DNA from: Acidobacteriaceae bacterium
GTDB taxonomy: Bacteria > Acidobacteriota > Terriglobia > Terriglobales > Acidobacteriaceae
Reading direction: 5' to 3'
Assembly: GCA_030041045.1 (NCBI GenBank)
Contig: JASHOQ010000012.1
Span: 52,215-116,214 of the forward strand
DNA length: 64,000 nt
Below the pieces are notes generated by a model, which saw only the letters and a list, made by a program, of their open reading frames with translations, was not told the origin of the DNA and searched no databases. Both the position numbers and the translations under genes were made by a program. Below, one piece after another: positions 25,158-33,342 of this stretch (positions are counted from its first letter, which is position 1; the number at the start of each line of letters is the position of its first letter).

Positions 25158-25374
25158 ACCGGGTTCGTCGGCCGACAGGAATTCGGACCGGTGTTGCCAC
25201 CCTTTGCACCAAAAGCGCGGAAAGGATGGGGCAACGGGCTGGATTCGTCTTCGGGTTTTGCAGGTTTTCTACAGGTTTCTACGAGTTTTGCAGGGTGGGC
25301 CGTTCGGTGCTTGCTGCGTAATTCATTCATTTTGTGCAGCCTGCGAGGCATATCGCACTGAACTTGGTGCACGA

Positions 25375-25395
25375 GGGAGGGGGAGGGGGAGGGGG
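25375..25395 (+). other. G-quadruplex-prone tract
   Basis: Four runs of three to five G separated by single A residues. This meets the usual G4 pattern with one-base loops. Confidence 0.6.
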
Positions 25396-25524
25396 TCTGC
25401 CTGGGGGTACGGATTGGCTTCATCCCTGAGATGCCAGGCAATCCCCAGTTCAATCCTCGGTTCCATGATGCGCCGGCGGGTGGAAATACTCTGCAAACGA
25501 GAGCGAGGCTCAGGCAAGCTTTTA

Positions 25525-25752
25525 CCCCGCCCAAGCGAAGCTTGGACGGGGTACCCGGATGGATTAGTTTTCGAGCCGGCGTGATTCCCTACCCCGCCCA
25601 AGCGAAGCTTGGACGGGGCACCCGGATGGATTAGTTTTCGAGCCGACGTGATTCCCTACCCCGCCCAAGCGAAGCTTGGACGGGGCACCCGGATGGAATG
25701 GTTTTCGAGCCGACGTGGTTCCCTACCCCGCCCAAGCGAAGCTTGGACGGGG
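25525..25752 (+). repeat. Tandem REP-like palindromes, four copies (67-bp period)
   Basis: Four 27-nt palindromes (CCCCGCCC...GGACGGGG) start at 25525, 25592, 25659 and 25726. The 40-nt spacers are also nearly identical and contain GGATGGATTAGTTTTCGAGC or a close variant. The 25158-25863 region holds no gene besides these repeats, the G-rich tract and a short run of GGGAACAA units near 25760-25800. Confidence 0.92.
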
Positions 25753-25863
25753 CACCCGGCAAGGGAACAGGGGATCAAGGGAACAAGGGAACAACGAAGC
25801 AACGAAGTCCCTTGCGTTTGGAAAATGATAGTCTGGGAGCGCTTTTTCGGAGACGGATTGGTG

Positions 25864-27555
25864 ATGAGGTTGTTGGGCTGCGGGCAATGTGCGGCATGGG
25901 CCGGTGTGTGCTGTATCGGGGCTGCGTTGGTCTCTTGTTTTGGCGCGGCAGAGGCGCACGCCGCCACGTGCAGTGTGGTGCAGCATGGCGCGCCCTCGGA
26001 TGCCGATAAAGCCTTCCTCGCTGGCAACTATAAGAAAGCCGGAGACCTCTACCGCGCGGAGCTGGCGGCCAACCCGGGGGCTCCAGAGGCGACCGAGGGG
26101 TTGGTGCGCGCGCTGCTGCGCGACCAGCAGGTGCAGCAGGCTGCGGACACGGTGAACACGGCGCTGGCCGCGGCGCCGCATTCTGCGGCGTTGCTGACCC
26201 TGCGCGGCGAAGTAGAGCTGAGAGAAGGCGAGCCGTGGACGGCCGCGGCCACCATGGATCAATCGATGGCACTCGATCCATGCAACCCGCAAACCCATCT
26301 GCTGGCCGCGGAACTGTGGCGAGTCAACTCCATGTATGCCTCGGCGCGAAGAAGCCTGCTTACGGCGAACCAGCTCGATCCGGATGACCCGGTGATCCGC
26401 CGGCAATGGATGATGACGCTGCCCATCCAAGAGCGAATCGCCGCGATGGAGAGCTACCTTGCCAGCCCGGAGGGCGACGACGCCGAAGAGCTGCGCTCGC
26501 TAAGAAATGAATTGGACCATTGGAAGAAGCTGGAGACCGAGCCGCGCAAACCATGCCGGCTCGCTTCGAAGACCGACACCACAGAAATTCCAATCGTCCG
26601 CCTGATGAGTGACGCCAACCACGCTCGTGGACTCGGCCTAGATGTGAAGTTGAACGGGGAAGATTCGCAGTTGCAGATAGACACCGGCGCCGGCGGCCTG
26701 CTGGTGACGCGCGCGGTGGCCAAGCGCGCAAAACTGCAGGCCTTTTCCCAAGTGGAGGTGGGCGGCATAGGAGACGAGGCCGAAAAGGCCGGCTACGCCG
26801 CGTTTGCTGACAAGATTCAGATCGGCGGGATGGAGTTCGAGGATTGCCCCGTGGTGGTAGTGGAAGGAACCCGTCTTTCCGGGATGGACGGGCTGATTGG
26901 AGCCGATGTCTTCTCCGATTTTCTGGTCACGCTCGATTACCCGGGGCGGAAACTGATTCTGGGCCCGTTGCCGGCGCGGCCGGAGACAGGGGCGGCCGAA
27001 CCCCCGCAGCTCAAGCTGGGGAACGAAGAGGAAGACGAAGCAGCCGCGTCGCAAACAGCAGAAAAAGGCAGCGGACCCGCTCAACAAAGCGCGCATGGAC
27101 CCTTCGATCGCTATATCGCACCGGAGATGCAGGAGTACACAAAGGTTTATCGCGTGGGGCCTCACCTGATTCTGCCGGCCGCGCTCAACGGCTCCAAGGT
27201 GAAGCTTTTCATCCTCGACACGGGTGCATTCACAACCATCATTTCTCCCGAGGCGGCGCGCGAAGTAACGAAGGTGCGCAGCGGATCAGACCTCCAGGTG
27301 ACGGGGCTGAACGGGAACGTGGAGAAGCTTTACACCGCCGACAACATTACGTTTCGCTTTGCTCATCTTTCGCAAAATGTGGAGCAAGCGATCGCTTTCG
27401 ACACCTCCAACGTATCGAAGAGCGAGGGAATGGAGATCTCGGGGTTTCTGGGATTCACCGCACTGTTCCAGTTGACGCTGCATATCGATTATCGCGACGG
27501 ACTGGTGAAATTCGACTACGACCCGAAGCGCGTGCAGCGGGTACCCGGGTGGTAG
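25864..27555 (+). CDS. Exported TPR protein with two retropepsin-like aspartyl protease domains
   Basis: ATG 25864 gives a signal peptide ending AEAHAATCS (563 residues); GTG 25861 and ATG 25825 are alternatives. Residues about 45-215 contain TPR-like helices (FLAGNYKKAGDLYRAELAAN). Two retropepsin-like domains follow, with catalytic motifs IDTGAGG (Asp273) and LDTGAFT (Asp452) and hydrophobic-Gly partners (GLIGADVF, GFLGFTAL). A pair of half-barrels in one chain could act as an internal dimer like pepsin. A low-complexity acidic linker (EEEDEAAA) lies between them. Periplasmic or surface peptidase activity is likely. Confidence 0.85.
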   Translation: MRLLGCGQCAAWAGVCCIGAALVSCFGAAEAHAATCSVVQHGAPSDADKAFLAGNYKKAGDLYRAELAANPGAPEATEGLVRALLRDQQVQQAADTVNTALAAAPHSAALLTLRGEVELREGEPWTAAATMDQSMALDPCNPQTHLLAAELWRVNSMYASARRSLLTANQLDPDDPVIRRQWMMTLPIQERIAAMESYLASPEGDDAEELRSLRNELDHWKKLETEPRKPCRLASKTDTTEIPIVRLMSDANHARGLGLDVKLNGEDSQLQIDTGAGGLLVTRAVAKRAKLQAFSQVEVGGIGDEAEKAGYAAFADKIQIGGMEFEDCPVVVVEGTRLSGMDGLIGADVFSDFLVTLDYPGRKLILGPLPARPETGAAEPPQLKLGNEEEDEAAASQTAEKGSGPAQQSAHGPFDRYIAPEMQEYTKVYRVGPHLILPAALNGSKVKLFILDTGAFTTIISPEAAREVTKVRSGSDLQVTGLNGNVEKLYTADNITFRFAHLSQNVEQAIAFDTSNVSKSEGMEISGFLGFTALFQLTLHIDYRDGLVKFDYDPKRVQRVPGW

Positions 27556-27657
27556 AGATGCGCGGAGCAGCGCACGAGCCGAGAAGGGCGGCTGCGCGCA
27601 GGCGTGTGCCATACTGAATCTGCCCGTCGCACCTCTTCTTCCGGTCACCCTGCATCC

Positions 27658-28137
27658 ATGCCTGAAATGCCCAACCCGGAGTTTCTGCGCCGCGCGATTG
27701 CACTGGCCACGCAAAATGTTGTGCGCGGCGAGGGCGGTCCGTTTGGCGCGGTGGTGGTGCGCGCGGGGAAGATCGTGGGCGAGGGCGCGAACGCGGTGAC
27801 GGCGACGAACGACCCTACGGCGCACGGCGAGATTGTAGCCATGCGCGCGGCGGCCCAGGCGCTGGGGACGTTTACGCTGGCTGGATGCGAACTCTATTCG
27901 AGCTGCGAACCGTGCCCCATGTGCCTGGCCGCGGCCTACTGGGCGCGGCTGGATGCGATTTATTACGGCGCGTGCGCGGCGGACGCGGCGCGGGCCGGCT
28001 TTGACGACGCGATTCTCTACGCGGAGATGCGCAAGGATCCAGCGATGCGGACGATGCCGTCGGCGCAGTTGTTAGGCGAGGAAGCATGGGCGAGCTTTGC
28101 GGCGTGGCTGGCTTCGCCGAACCGAGTTGACTATTGA
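27658..28137 (+). CDS. Guanine deaminase-like cytidine-deaminase-fold enzyme
   Basis: ATG 27658 (ATG 27667 possible); 159 residues. The zinc site is HGEIVAM with the PCPMC cysteines (SSCEPCPMCLAAAYWARLDA). The C-terminus, DDAILYAEMRK and the ending NRVDY, matches Bacillus-type guanine deaminases (which end KEY) rather than TadA tRNA deaminases. The reaction would be guanine to xanthine and ammonia in purine salvage. TadA-like function is a less likely alternative. No strong ribosome site is visible. Confidence 0.85.
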   Translation: MPEMPNPEFLRRAIALATQNVVRGEGGPFGAVVVRAGKIVGEGANAVTATNDPTAHGEIVAMRAAAQALGTFTLAGCELYSSCEPCPMCLAAAYWARLDAIYYGACAADAARAGFDDAILYAEMRKDPAMRTMPSAQLLGEEAWASFAAWLASPNRVDY

Positions 28138-28147
28138 AGGATGTCTA

Positions 28148-28310
28148 CCCCGCCCAAGCGAAGCTTGTACGGGGCACCCCGGATGGATTGGTTTTCGAGC
28201 GTACGTGATTCCCTACCCCGCCCAAGCGAAGCTTGGACGGGGCGCCCTGGATGGATTAGTTTTCGAGCCGACGTGGTTTCCTACCCCTCCCAAGCGAAGC
28301 TTGGACGGGG
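28148..28310 (+). repeat. Tandem REP-like palindromes, three copies (68-bp period)
   Basis: Same family as at 25525. Copies start at 28148, 28216 and 28284; the first and third carry single-base changes in one arm. The spacers repeat the GATGGATTxGTTTTCGAGC segment. Confidence 0.9.
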
Positions 28311-28375
28311 CACCCAATTTGAAGAGCGGTTTTGGGCTAATGGTGCTGCACCGGTGATTTAGTTCTCAAGGCATA

Positions 28376-28582
28376 ATGAAAAGCGACTTCAGTCCGAAGA
28401 TGCTTGTTCTGATTGCTGTGTCTAGCTTCTGCGTGTGCGAATTGCTTGACTGGACGGGAATTTTCGGCAAGCGCTTTCCCAGGGGCTTGGGCGAAGCGCT
28501 GGTTCAGGCCTTTATCAATATTTTATGGGTGGCGCTCTTTATGGGCATTTTGCTTTTCAGGAGTTCGCGCCGCTCTCAATGA
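28376..28582 (+). CDS. Small two-helix membrane protein
   Basis: 68 residues with two hydrophobic helices (KMLVLIAVSSFCVCELLDW and ALVQAFINILWVALFMGILL) and a basic tail RSSRRSQ. It has an ATG start but no strong ribosome site. I do not recognise a family. It lies between two clusters of REP palindromes, which often flank real genes, so it is probably genuine but unproven. Confidence 0.45.
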   Translation: MKSDFSPKMLVLIAVSSFCVCELLDWTGIFGKRFPRGLGEALVQAFINILWVALFMGILLFRSSRRSQ

Positions 28583-28615
28583 TTGACGCAGAGGGCGAAT
28601 TCACGCCTAGGGGTG

Positions 28616-28642
28616 CCCCGTCCAAGCTCTGCTTGGGCGGGG
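28616..28642 (-). repeat. REP-like palindrome, inverted copy
   Basis: Same 27-nt palindrome in opposite orientation with a changed loop (CTCTG), seven bases beyond the 3' end of the RAYT gene. Confidence 0.88.
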
Positions 28643-28649
28643 TGGGTTT

Positions 28650-29165
28650 TCAAATTGGCGCCAATACCAACTGCTCGCGGCGCATTGCCGTCCACTCCGA
28701 TTCGATTTCTACAATTCCTACCGCTCCGGTGCGGTAGTGCCGGAAGCTGCTCCATGGCCAATCTTCCGGCCTGGCGACGAGCCCGCGAACGACGGGATTG
28801 CGATGCAGATATTTCAGTTTCTCCGTATGCTTCTTCGCTGTCCAAACGTTGAAGTCGTAGTAGCGCTCTTGCCAGAAGGGCTCGGTTGCGCGCAGAGCGA
28901 GGGTGCGCGAAACGGATTGTTTGAGCGCCTGGAGAACGGTGGCCAGCGTTCCGTCTTCAGGCTCGCTCAAGAGCAGGTGTACGTGCTCCGGCATAACGAC
29001 GTAGCCGATGACGGAGAAACCGTATCGCCGCCGCGTACGCTCTAAAGAATGTTCAAACGCATCTTTCGCGGCCGCAGTTCGGAGCTTCGGCTTGCGGTGA
29101 TAGCAGCTGAAGGTGATGAAATGCAGATCGCGGGTCTGCTGGAATCGGCGGAGATGGGAAGGCAT
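28650..29165 (-). CDS. REP-associated tyrosine transposase (RAYT, Y1 HUH family)
   Basis: 171 residues, the family's usual length. Features are HFITFSCYHRKP, the HUH metal motif in VMPEHVHLLLSEP, and the catalytic Tyr in KLKYLHRNPVVRGLV; the ending WPWSSFRHYRTG is also typical. RAYTs are domesticated relatives of IS200/IS605 transposases that nick and move REP hairpins. Here the gene is flanked by an inverted palindrome seven bases after its stop and by a direct one 26 bases before its start, with eight more nearby, so it is very likely the cognate enzyme. Confidence 0.93.
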   Translation of the reverse strand: MPSHLRRFQQTRDLHFITFSCYHRKPKLRTAAAKDAFEHSLERTRRRYGFSVIGYVVMPEHVHLLLSEPEDGTLATVLQALKQSVSRTLALRATEPFWQERYYDFNVWTAKKHTEKLKYLHRNPVVRGLVARPEDWPWSSFRHYRTGAVGIVEIESEWTAMRREQLVLAPI

Positions 29166-29191
29166 GGCGGAATTTTAGATCGATGTGTTTA

Positions 29192-29286
29192 TCCCGCCCA
29201 AGCGAAGCTTGGACGGGGCACCCCGGATGGAATGGTTTTCGAGCGTACGTGATTCCCTACCCCGCCCAAGCGAAGCTTGGACGGGG
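29192..29286 (+). repeat. REP-like palindromes, two copies
   Basis: Copies at 29192-29218 (first base changed to T) and 29260-29286, 68 bp apart, directly upstream of the RAYT gene and pointing the other way. Confidence 0.9.
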
Positions 29287-29502
29287 CACCCGATTTGAAG
29301 ATTTGGGATGGGGAACGCGATTTCGCGGTCTCGCTGCAACAGTAAACATTGAGTCAAGGAACCGGACCGTCGCGGATTCCTTGGGCTGGGTCTCTTTCTG
29401 CCCGTAACTTGCCCGTAATGCGGGAGATTCCACGGCGGCGGCTGCCCCTTCCGTGGGATGCCCAGAAAATACCCCCGATCCTGTAAAATGGGGGTTAACC
29501 GG

Positions 29503-30288
29503 ATGACCGAAACTCCTCCAGCGGCAGCCAGTCAGGCATCCCGCTCAGCGCGGGACCCGGGGTCGCGGGCGCATGAGAACCGGCTGGATGGTTCCCCTCT
29601 CATTGAGGTAAAGGGCCTGGGCAAGACCTACCACACGGCCCGCGGCGCGCTCACCCTGTTTGAGAGCCTTGAGCTCACCGTGGAACGCGGCGAAATGGTG
29701 GCCATTGTGGGCCAGTCCGGAGCGGGAAAAAGCACACTTTTGCACATACTTGGTGCTCTTGATGCAGCTTCTCAAGGCACGGTATACTGCGCGTCAATCA
29801 ACGTAAGCAATCTCTCATCGCGCCAGGCTGCGGCCTTCCGCAATCGGGAGATCGGGTATGTGTGGCAGTTCCATTACCTGCTGCCGGAGTTTACGGCGCA
29901 GGAAAACGTGGCTATGCCGCTTTTAGCCCGTGGCGTGCGCAAGCAGGAAGCCATGGCGCTGGCGGCGAACTGGTTGAAAGAAGTGGACTTGGACGATCGG
30001 ACCGGCCATCGTCCGGGCGAACTTTCAGGCGGCGAGCAGCAACGGGTTGCGCTGGCGCGGGCGCTGGTCAACTCCCCCCGGCTGCTGCTGGCCGATGAAC
30101 CGACCGGCGACCTGGATCAAGTGACCGCCGGGCGCATCTTTGAGCTGATTCAGCGGCTGCACGCGAGCCACGGACTCACCTCCATTCTGGTAACCCACAA
30201 CCTGGAGCTGGCCTCGCGGTGTACGCGGGTTTTGCGTCTTGAAAGGGGACAGCTTACCCAGACAGCGGCAGCGGGAACCGGCGGGTAA
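29503..30288 (+). CDS. lolD: LolD-like ABC transporter ATP-binding protein
   Basis: ATG 29503 is the likeliest start (ATG 29488 possible). 261 residues with Walker [11 protein letters not shown]-loop [12 protein letters not shown], signature [15 protein letters not shown] and Walker [13 protein letters not shown]. The [14 protein letters not shown] segment is the LolD hallmark within the MacB/LolD branch. LolD powers release of lipoproteins from the inner membrane with LolC/E, but no LolCE gene is present in this window. An N-terminal extension of about 35 residues is unusual. MacB/FtsE-like function is the alternative. Confidence 0.85.
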   Translation: MTETPPAAASQASRSARDPGSRAHENRLDGSPLIEVKGLGKTYHTARGALTLFESLELTVERGEMVAIVGQSGAGKSTLLHILGALDAASQGTVYCASINVSNLSSRQAAAFRNREIGYVWQFHYLLPEFTAQENVAMPLLARGVRKQEAMALAANWLKEVDLDDRTGHRPGELSGGEQQRVALARALVNSPRLLLADEPTGDLDQVTAGRIFELIQRLHASHGLTSILVTHNLELASRCTRVLRLERGQLTQTAAAGTGG

Positions 30289-30783
30289 CCAACGGCAGCG
30301 GCAAGGGTGACCGGTGACGGAAATCTCGAGGAGAGAAGCACCGTTCACGGTAGTTTTTGAGTCTTAATGAATAACAGCTTGATGGGGTTTTCAAGCTCTT
30401 TCAGGCGGTAAAAGGCGGGTGGGAGTTCCCGAGCGGCGATGCCGAAAGGGGACGAAGCGGGTTCGATCCAAGTGGGGGACCACCCAAAGGAGCTGTTCGG
30501 GGGCAGAGGCCGTATTTTCGAGGGTGCCTCCCGGCGGCGATAGAGAGGAAGGGCGCGGGCTGATTGAGTCGAAGCCGGAATCTGGGTCCCATCTTGGGGT
30601 TTCGTTGCGGGATTCGAGGTGAACCGGACGGCTACTTCAGCCGATAGCCTGGATTGGAGCGGTTCTCCAGTTTTCGTGGCGCGTTGGGTCCCGCGCAAGG
30701 TGGATTTTTCTTGAGGAAAAATCCACTCGGCAGATGGGGCTTCGAATCGGCGGCAACTGGAGAACCGCTCAAGGGAGAGCATC
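30289..30783. other. Gap before clpC with structured repeat
   Basis: About 495 bases with no convincing gene. The right third contains the nested inverted-repeat element at 30657-30770. The clpC promoter must lie here or inside that element. Confidence 0.5.
30657..30770. repeat. MITE-like nested inverted repeat
   Basis: Perfect 16-bp terminal inverted repeats (GAGCGGTTCTCCAGTT at 30657-30672, its complement at 30755-30770) enclose an 11-bp hairpin stem GTGGATTTTTC/GAAAAATCCAC (30700-30726). A similar hairpin is found at 50735-50761. Confidence 0.8.
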
Positions 30784-33243
30784 ATGTTCGAACGCTACAC
30801 GGAGAAGGCACGGCGCGTGATCTTCTTCGCGCGATATGAGGCCAGCCAGTTTGGGTCGCCCTATATCGAGACTGAGCACCTGCTGCTCGGCCTGCTGCGC
30901 GAGGATAAGGCGTTAACCAACCGCTTCCTGCGTTCGCACGCCTCGGTGGAGTCGATCAGGAAGCAAATCGAGGCGCACACCACCATCCGGGAAAAGGTTT
31001 CAACCAGCGTAGACCTTCCGCTTTCGAACGAATGCAAGCGCGTGCTCGCCTATGCGGCTGAAGAGGCGGAGCGGCTGGGGCATAAGCACATTGGCACCGA
31101 GCATCTGCTGCTGGGCCTGTTGCGCGAGGAAAAATGCTTTGCCTCAGAGATTCTGCAGGAGCGGGGACTGAAGCTGGCGCAGATTCGCGACGACCTGGCG
31201 CGGCAGTCGCAGGAGAAAGCGCCTCCGCAGCAGCGGCAGCGCGAGTCGAGCCTTCTGGCTGAGTTCAGCCGCGACCTGACGCAGGCGGCGATGGACGGGC
31301 AGCTCGATCCGCTGGTTGGGCGCGACGGGGAGCTCGAACGCGTGGTGCAGATTCTCTGCCGGCGGACGAAGAATAATCCGGTGCTGATCGGCGAACCGGG
31401 GGTGGGCAAGACGGCGATTGTGGAAGGGCTGGCGCAGCGCATCGCCGATGGCGAAGTGCCGAGCTTCCTCGCCGACAAGCGCGTGCTCGGCCTTGATCTT
31501 TCGCTGATCGTGGCCGGAACCAAGTACCGCGGGCAGTTTGAAGAGCGGCTCAAGACCATCATGAAGGAGCTGATGGAGAACCAGAACTCCATCGTCTTTA
31601 TCGACGAGCTGCATACGCTGGTGGGCGCAGGCTCGGCCGAGGGCTCGCTGGACGCGGCCAACATCCTCAAGCCGGCTCTCTCGCGCGGCGAAATTCAGTG
31701 CATCGGCGCCACCACGCCGGCCGAATACCGCAAATCGATTGAGAAGGACCGGTCGCTGGAGCGGCGCTTCCAGGCGGTGAAGGTGCCCCCGCCGACGGAA
31801 GCCGATGCGGTGAAGATCATCATGGGCATCAAGGACCGCTATGAGAAGTTCCACGCGGTCAGCTACACCGATGCGGCGGTCGAATTCGCGGTCGCGCATT
31901 CCAACCGCTATATTCCCGACCGCTTCCTTCCCGACAAGGCCATCGACCTGATCGACGAGGCCGGCGCGCGCGTGAAGCTGCGCCAGACCTCGCTGCCCGA
32001 GGAGATCACGGAGGTGCAGAAGCGGATCAAGTTTATCGTGCACCGGATGGATTCGGCGATTGCCAATCACGAGTTCGAGAAGGCGCGCTTCTACTCCGAC
32101 GAGGAGCGCAAGGAGCGCGAAAACCTGCGCGCGCTGCGCGACAAGTATCATCTCGACGACTCGGCTGCCGGCATTGTGGGCCGCGAAGACATTGAAGACG
32201 TGGTTTCGCGCTGGACGGGCGTGCCCGTAACCAGCATCAAGGAAGAAGAGACGCAGAAGCTGCTGCGCGTGGAAGAAGAGCTGCACAAGCGCGTGATTTC
32301 GCAGGACAAGGCGATCAGCGCGCTGGCGCGGGCCATTCGCCGTTCGCGCGCGGGACTCAAGTCGCCGCACCGGCCGATCGGTTCGTTCCTTTTCCTGGGA
32401 CCAACGGGCGTGGGCAAGACGGAGATGGCGCGCACGCTGGCGCAGTTCTTGTTCGGTTCAGACAAGGCGCTCATCCGCTTCGATATGTCGGAGTTCATGG
32501 AGAAGCACTCGGTGTCGAAGCTGATCGGCTCGCCTCCGGGATACGTGGGCTACGAGGAAGGCGGCCAGTTGACGGAGCGGGTGAAGCGCTCGCCGTATTC
32601 CGTCGTCCTGCTCGACGAGATCGAGAAGGCGCACCCGGATGTGTTCAACATCCTGCTGCAGGTGTTTGAAGACGGGCAGTTGACAGACGGGCTGGGCAAC
32701 ACGGTCGACTTCAAGAACACCATCCTCATCATGACTTCGAACATCGGGGCGCGGCACCTGCAGAAGAAGCAGGGGCTGGGGTTCCAGAGCGATCGCGAAG
32801 ACCTGGTGAGCGAGAAGGTGGAGGAGCTGGTAAAGAACGAGGTGAAGAAGACCTTCAACCCCGAGTTCCTGAACCGGCTGGATGAAGTGATCCTCTTCCA
32901 GTCGCTCTCCGATGCCGACCTGATCCAGATTGTCGAACTGCTGGTGCAGCAGCTCAACACCAACCTGGCGCAGAAGTCGATCACGATCTCTGTGACCGAA
33001 GAGGCGAAGAAGTGGATCCTGGAAAAGACCATGGTCGACCGCAGCTACGGGGCGCGCCCGCTGCGCCGCGCGCTGCAGCGCTACGTGGAGGATCCGCTCT
33101 CCGAGGCGCTGATCGCCGGGCAGATTCCCGAGCGGCCCGCGTTCCTGGAGGTTTACCTGGACGCGAACCAGCTCTTCTATCGCCCGGTGAGCGCGGACGA
33201 GACGGAAGAGAAGGCTGCCGGAGTGCTGCTGTTCAGCAACTGA
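30784..33243 (+). CDS. clpC: ATP-dependent Clp protease ATP-binding subunit ClpC
   Basis: 819 residues, the usual ClpC size. Two Clp-N repeats ([20 protein letters not shown]; then [12 protein letters not shown] and [12 protein letters not shown]), AAA1 with GEPGVGKT, a UVR/middle segment ([20 protein letters not shown]) and AAA2 with GPTGVGKT and sensor residues are all visible. ClpC unfolds proteins for ClpP and often needs an adaptor. GGGAGAG precedes the ATG. A hairpin terminator follows. No canonical clpP is next to it; the island's ClpP-like protein is exported and cannot be its partner. Confidence 0.97.
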   Translation: MFERYTEKARRVIFFARYEASQFGSPYIETEHLLLGLLREDKALTNRFLRSHASVESIRKQIEAHTTIREKVSTSVDLPLSNECKRVLAYAAEEAERLGHKHIGTEHLLLGLLREEKCFASEILQERGLKLAQIRDDLARQSQEKAPPQQRQRESSLLAEFSRDLTQAAMDGQLDPLVGRDGELERVVQILCRRTKNNPVLIGEPGVGKTAIVEGLAQRIADGEVPSFLADKRVLGLDLSLIVAGTKYRGQFEERLKTIMKELMENQNSIVFIDELHTLVGAGSAEGSLDAANILKPALSRGEIQCIGATTPAEYRKSIEKDRSLERRFQAVKVPPPTEADAVKIIMGIKDRYEKFHAVSYTDAAVEFAVAHSNRYIPDRFLPDKAIDLIDEAGARVKLRQTSLPEEITEVQKRIKFIVHRMDSAIANHEFEKARFYSDEERKERENLRALRDKYHLDDSAAGIVGREDIEDVVSRWTGVPVTSIKEEETQKLLRVEEELHKRVISQDKAISALARAIRRSRAGLKSPHRPIGSFLFLGPTGVGKTEMARTLAQFLFGSDKALIRFDMSEFMEKHSVSKLIGSPPGYVGYEEGGQLTERVKRSPYSVVLLDEIEKAHPDVFNILLQVFEDGQLTDGLGNTVDFKNTILIMTSNIGARHLQKKQGLGFQSDREDLVSEKVEELVKNEVKKTFNPEFLNRLDEVILFQSLSDADLIQIVELLVQQLNTNLAQKSITISVTEEAKKWILEKTMVDRSYGARPLRRALQRYVEDPLSEALIAGQIPERPAFLEVYLDANQLFYRPVSADETEEKAAGVLLFSN

Positions 33244-33265
33244 GCTTCGAGCATTTCTCAAAAAC

Positions 33266-33295
33266 AAAAGCCCCCGGGATAGCTCGGGGGCTTTT
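33266..33295. terminator. Bidirectional rho-independent terminator
   Basis: An 11-bp stem AAAAGCCCCCG/CGGGGGCTTTT with an eight-base loop lies between the convergent clpC and IPT-lipoprotein genes, with A and T runs on both sides. Confidence 0.88.
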
Positions 33296-33342
33296 CTTTG
33301 GTGGCTCTTGGTCGAGGGCGGCAAGACCTGCTGCCCGTTTGT

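Noticed and set aside
25525..29286. The palindrome arrays as a CRISPR
   Set aside because: Spacers are nearly identical to one another and the units are palindromic REP-like elements; no cas gene is present.
30345..30785. 146-codon minus-strand frame upstream of clpC
   Set aside because: It is made mostly of the nested inverted-repeat element and flanking DNA; no domain, and it overlaps the clpC start.
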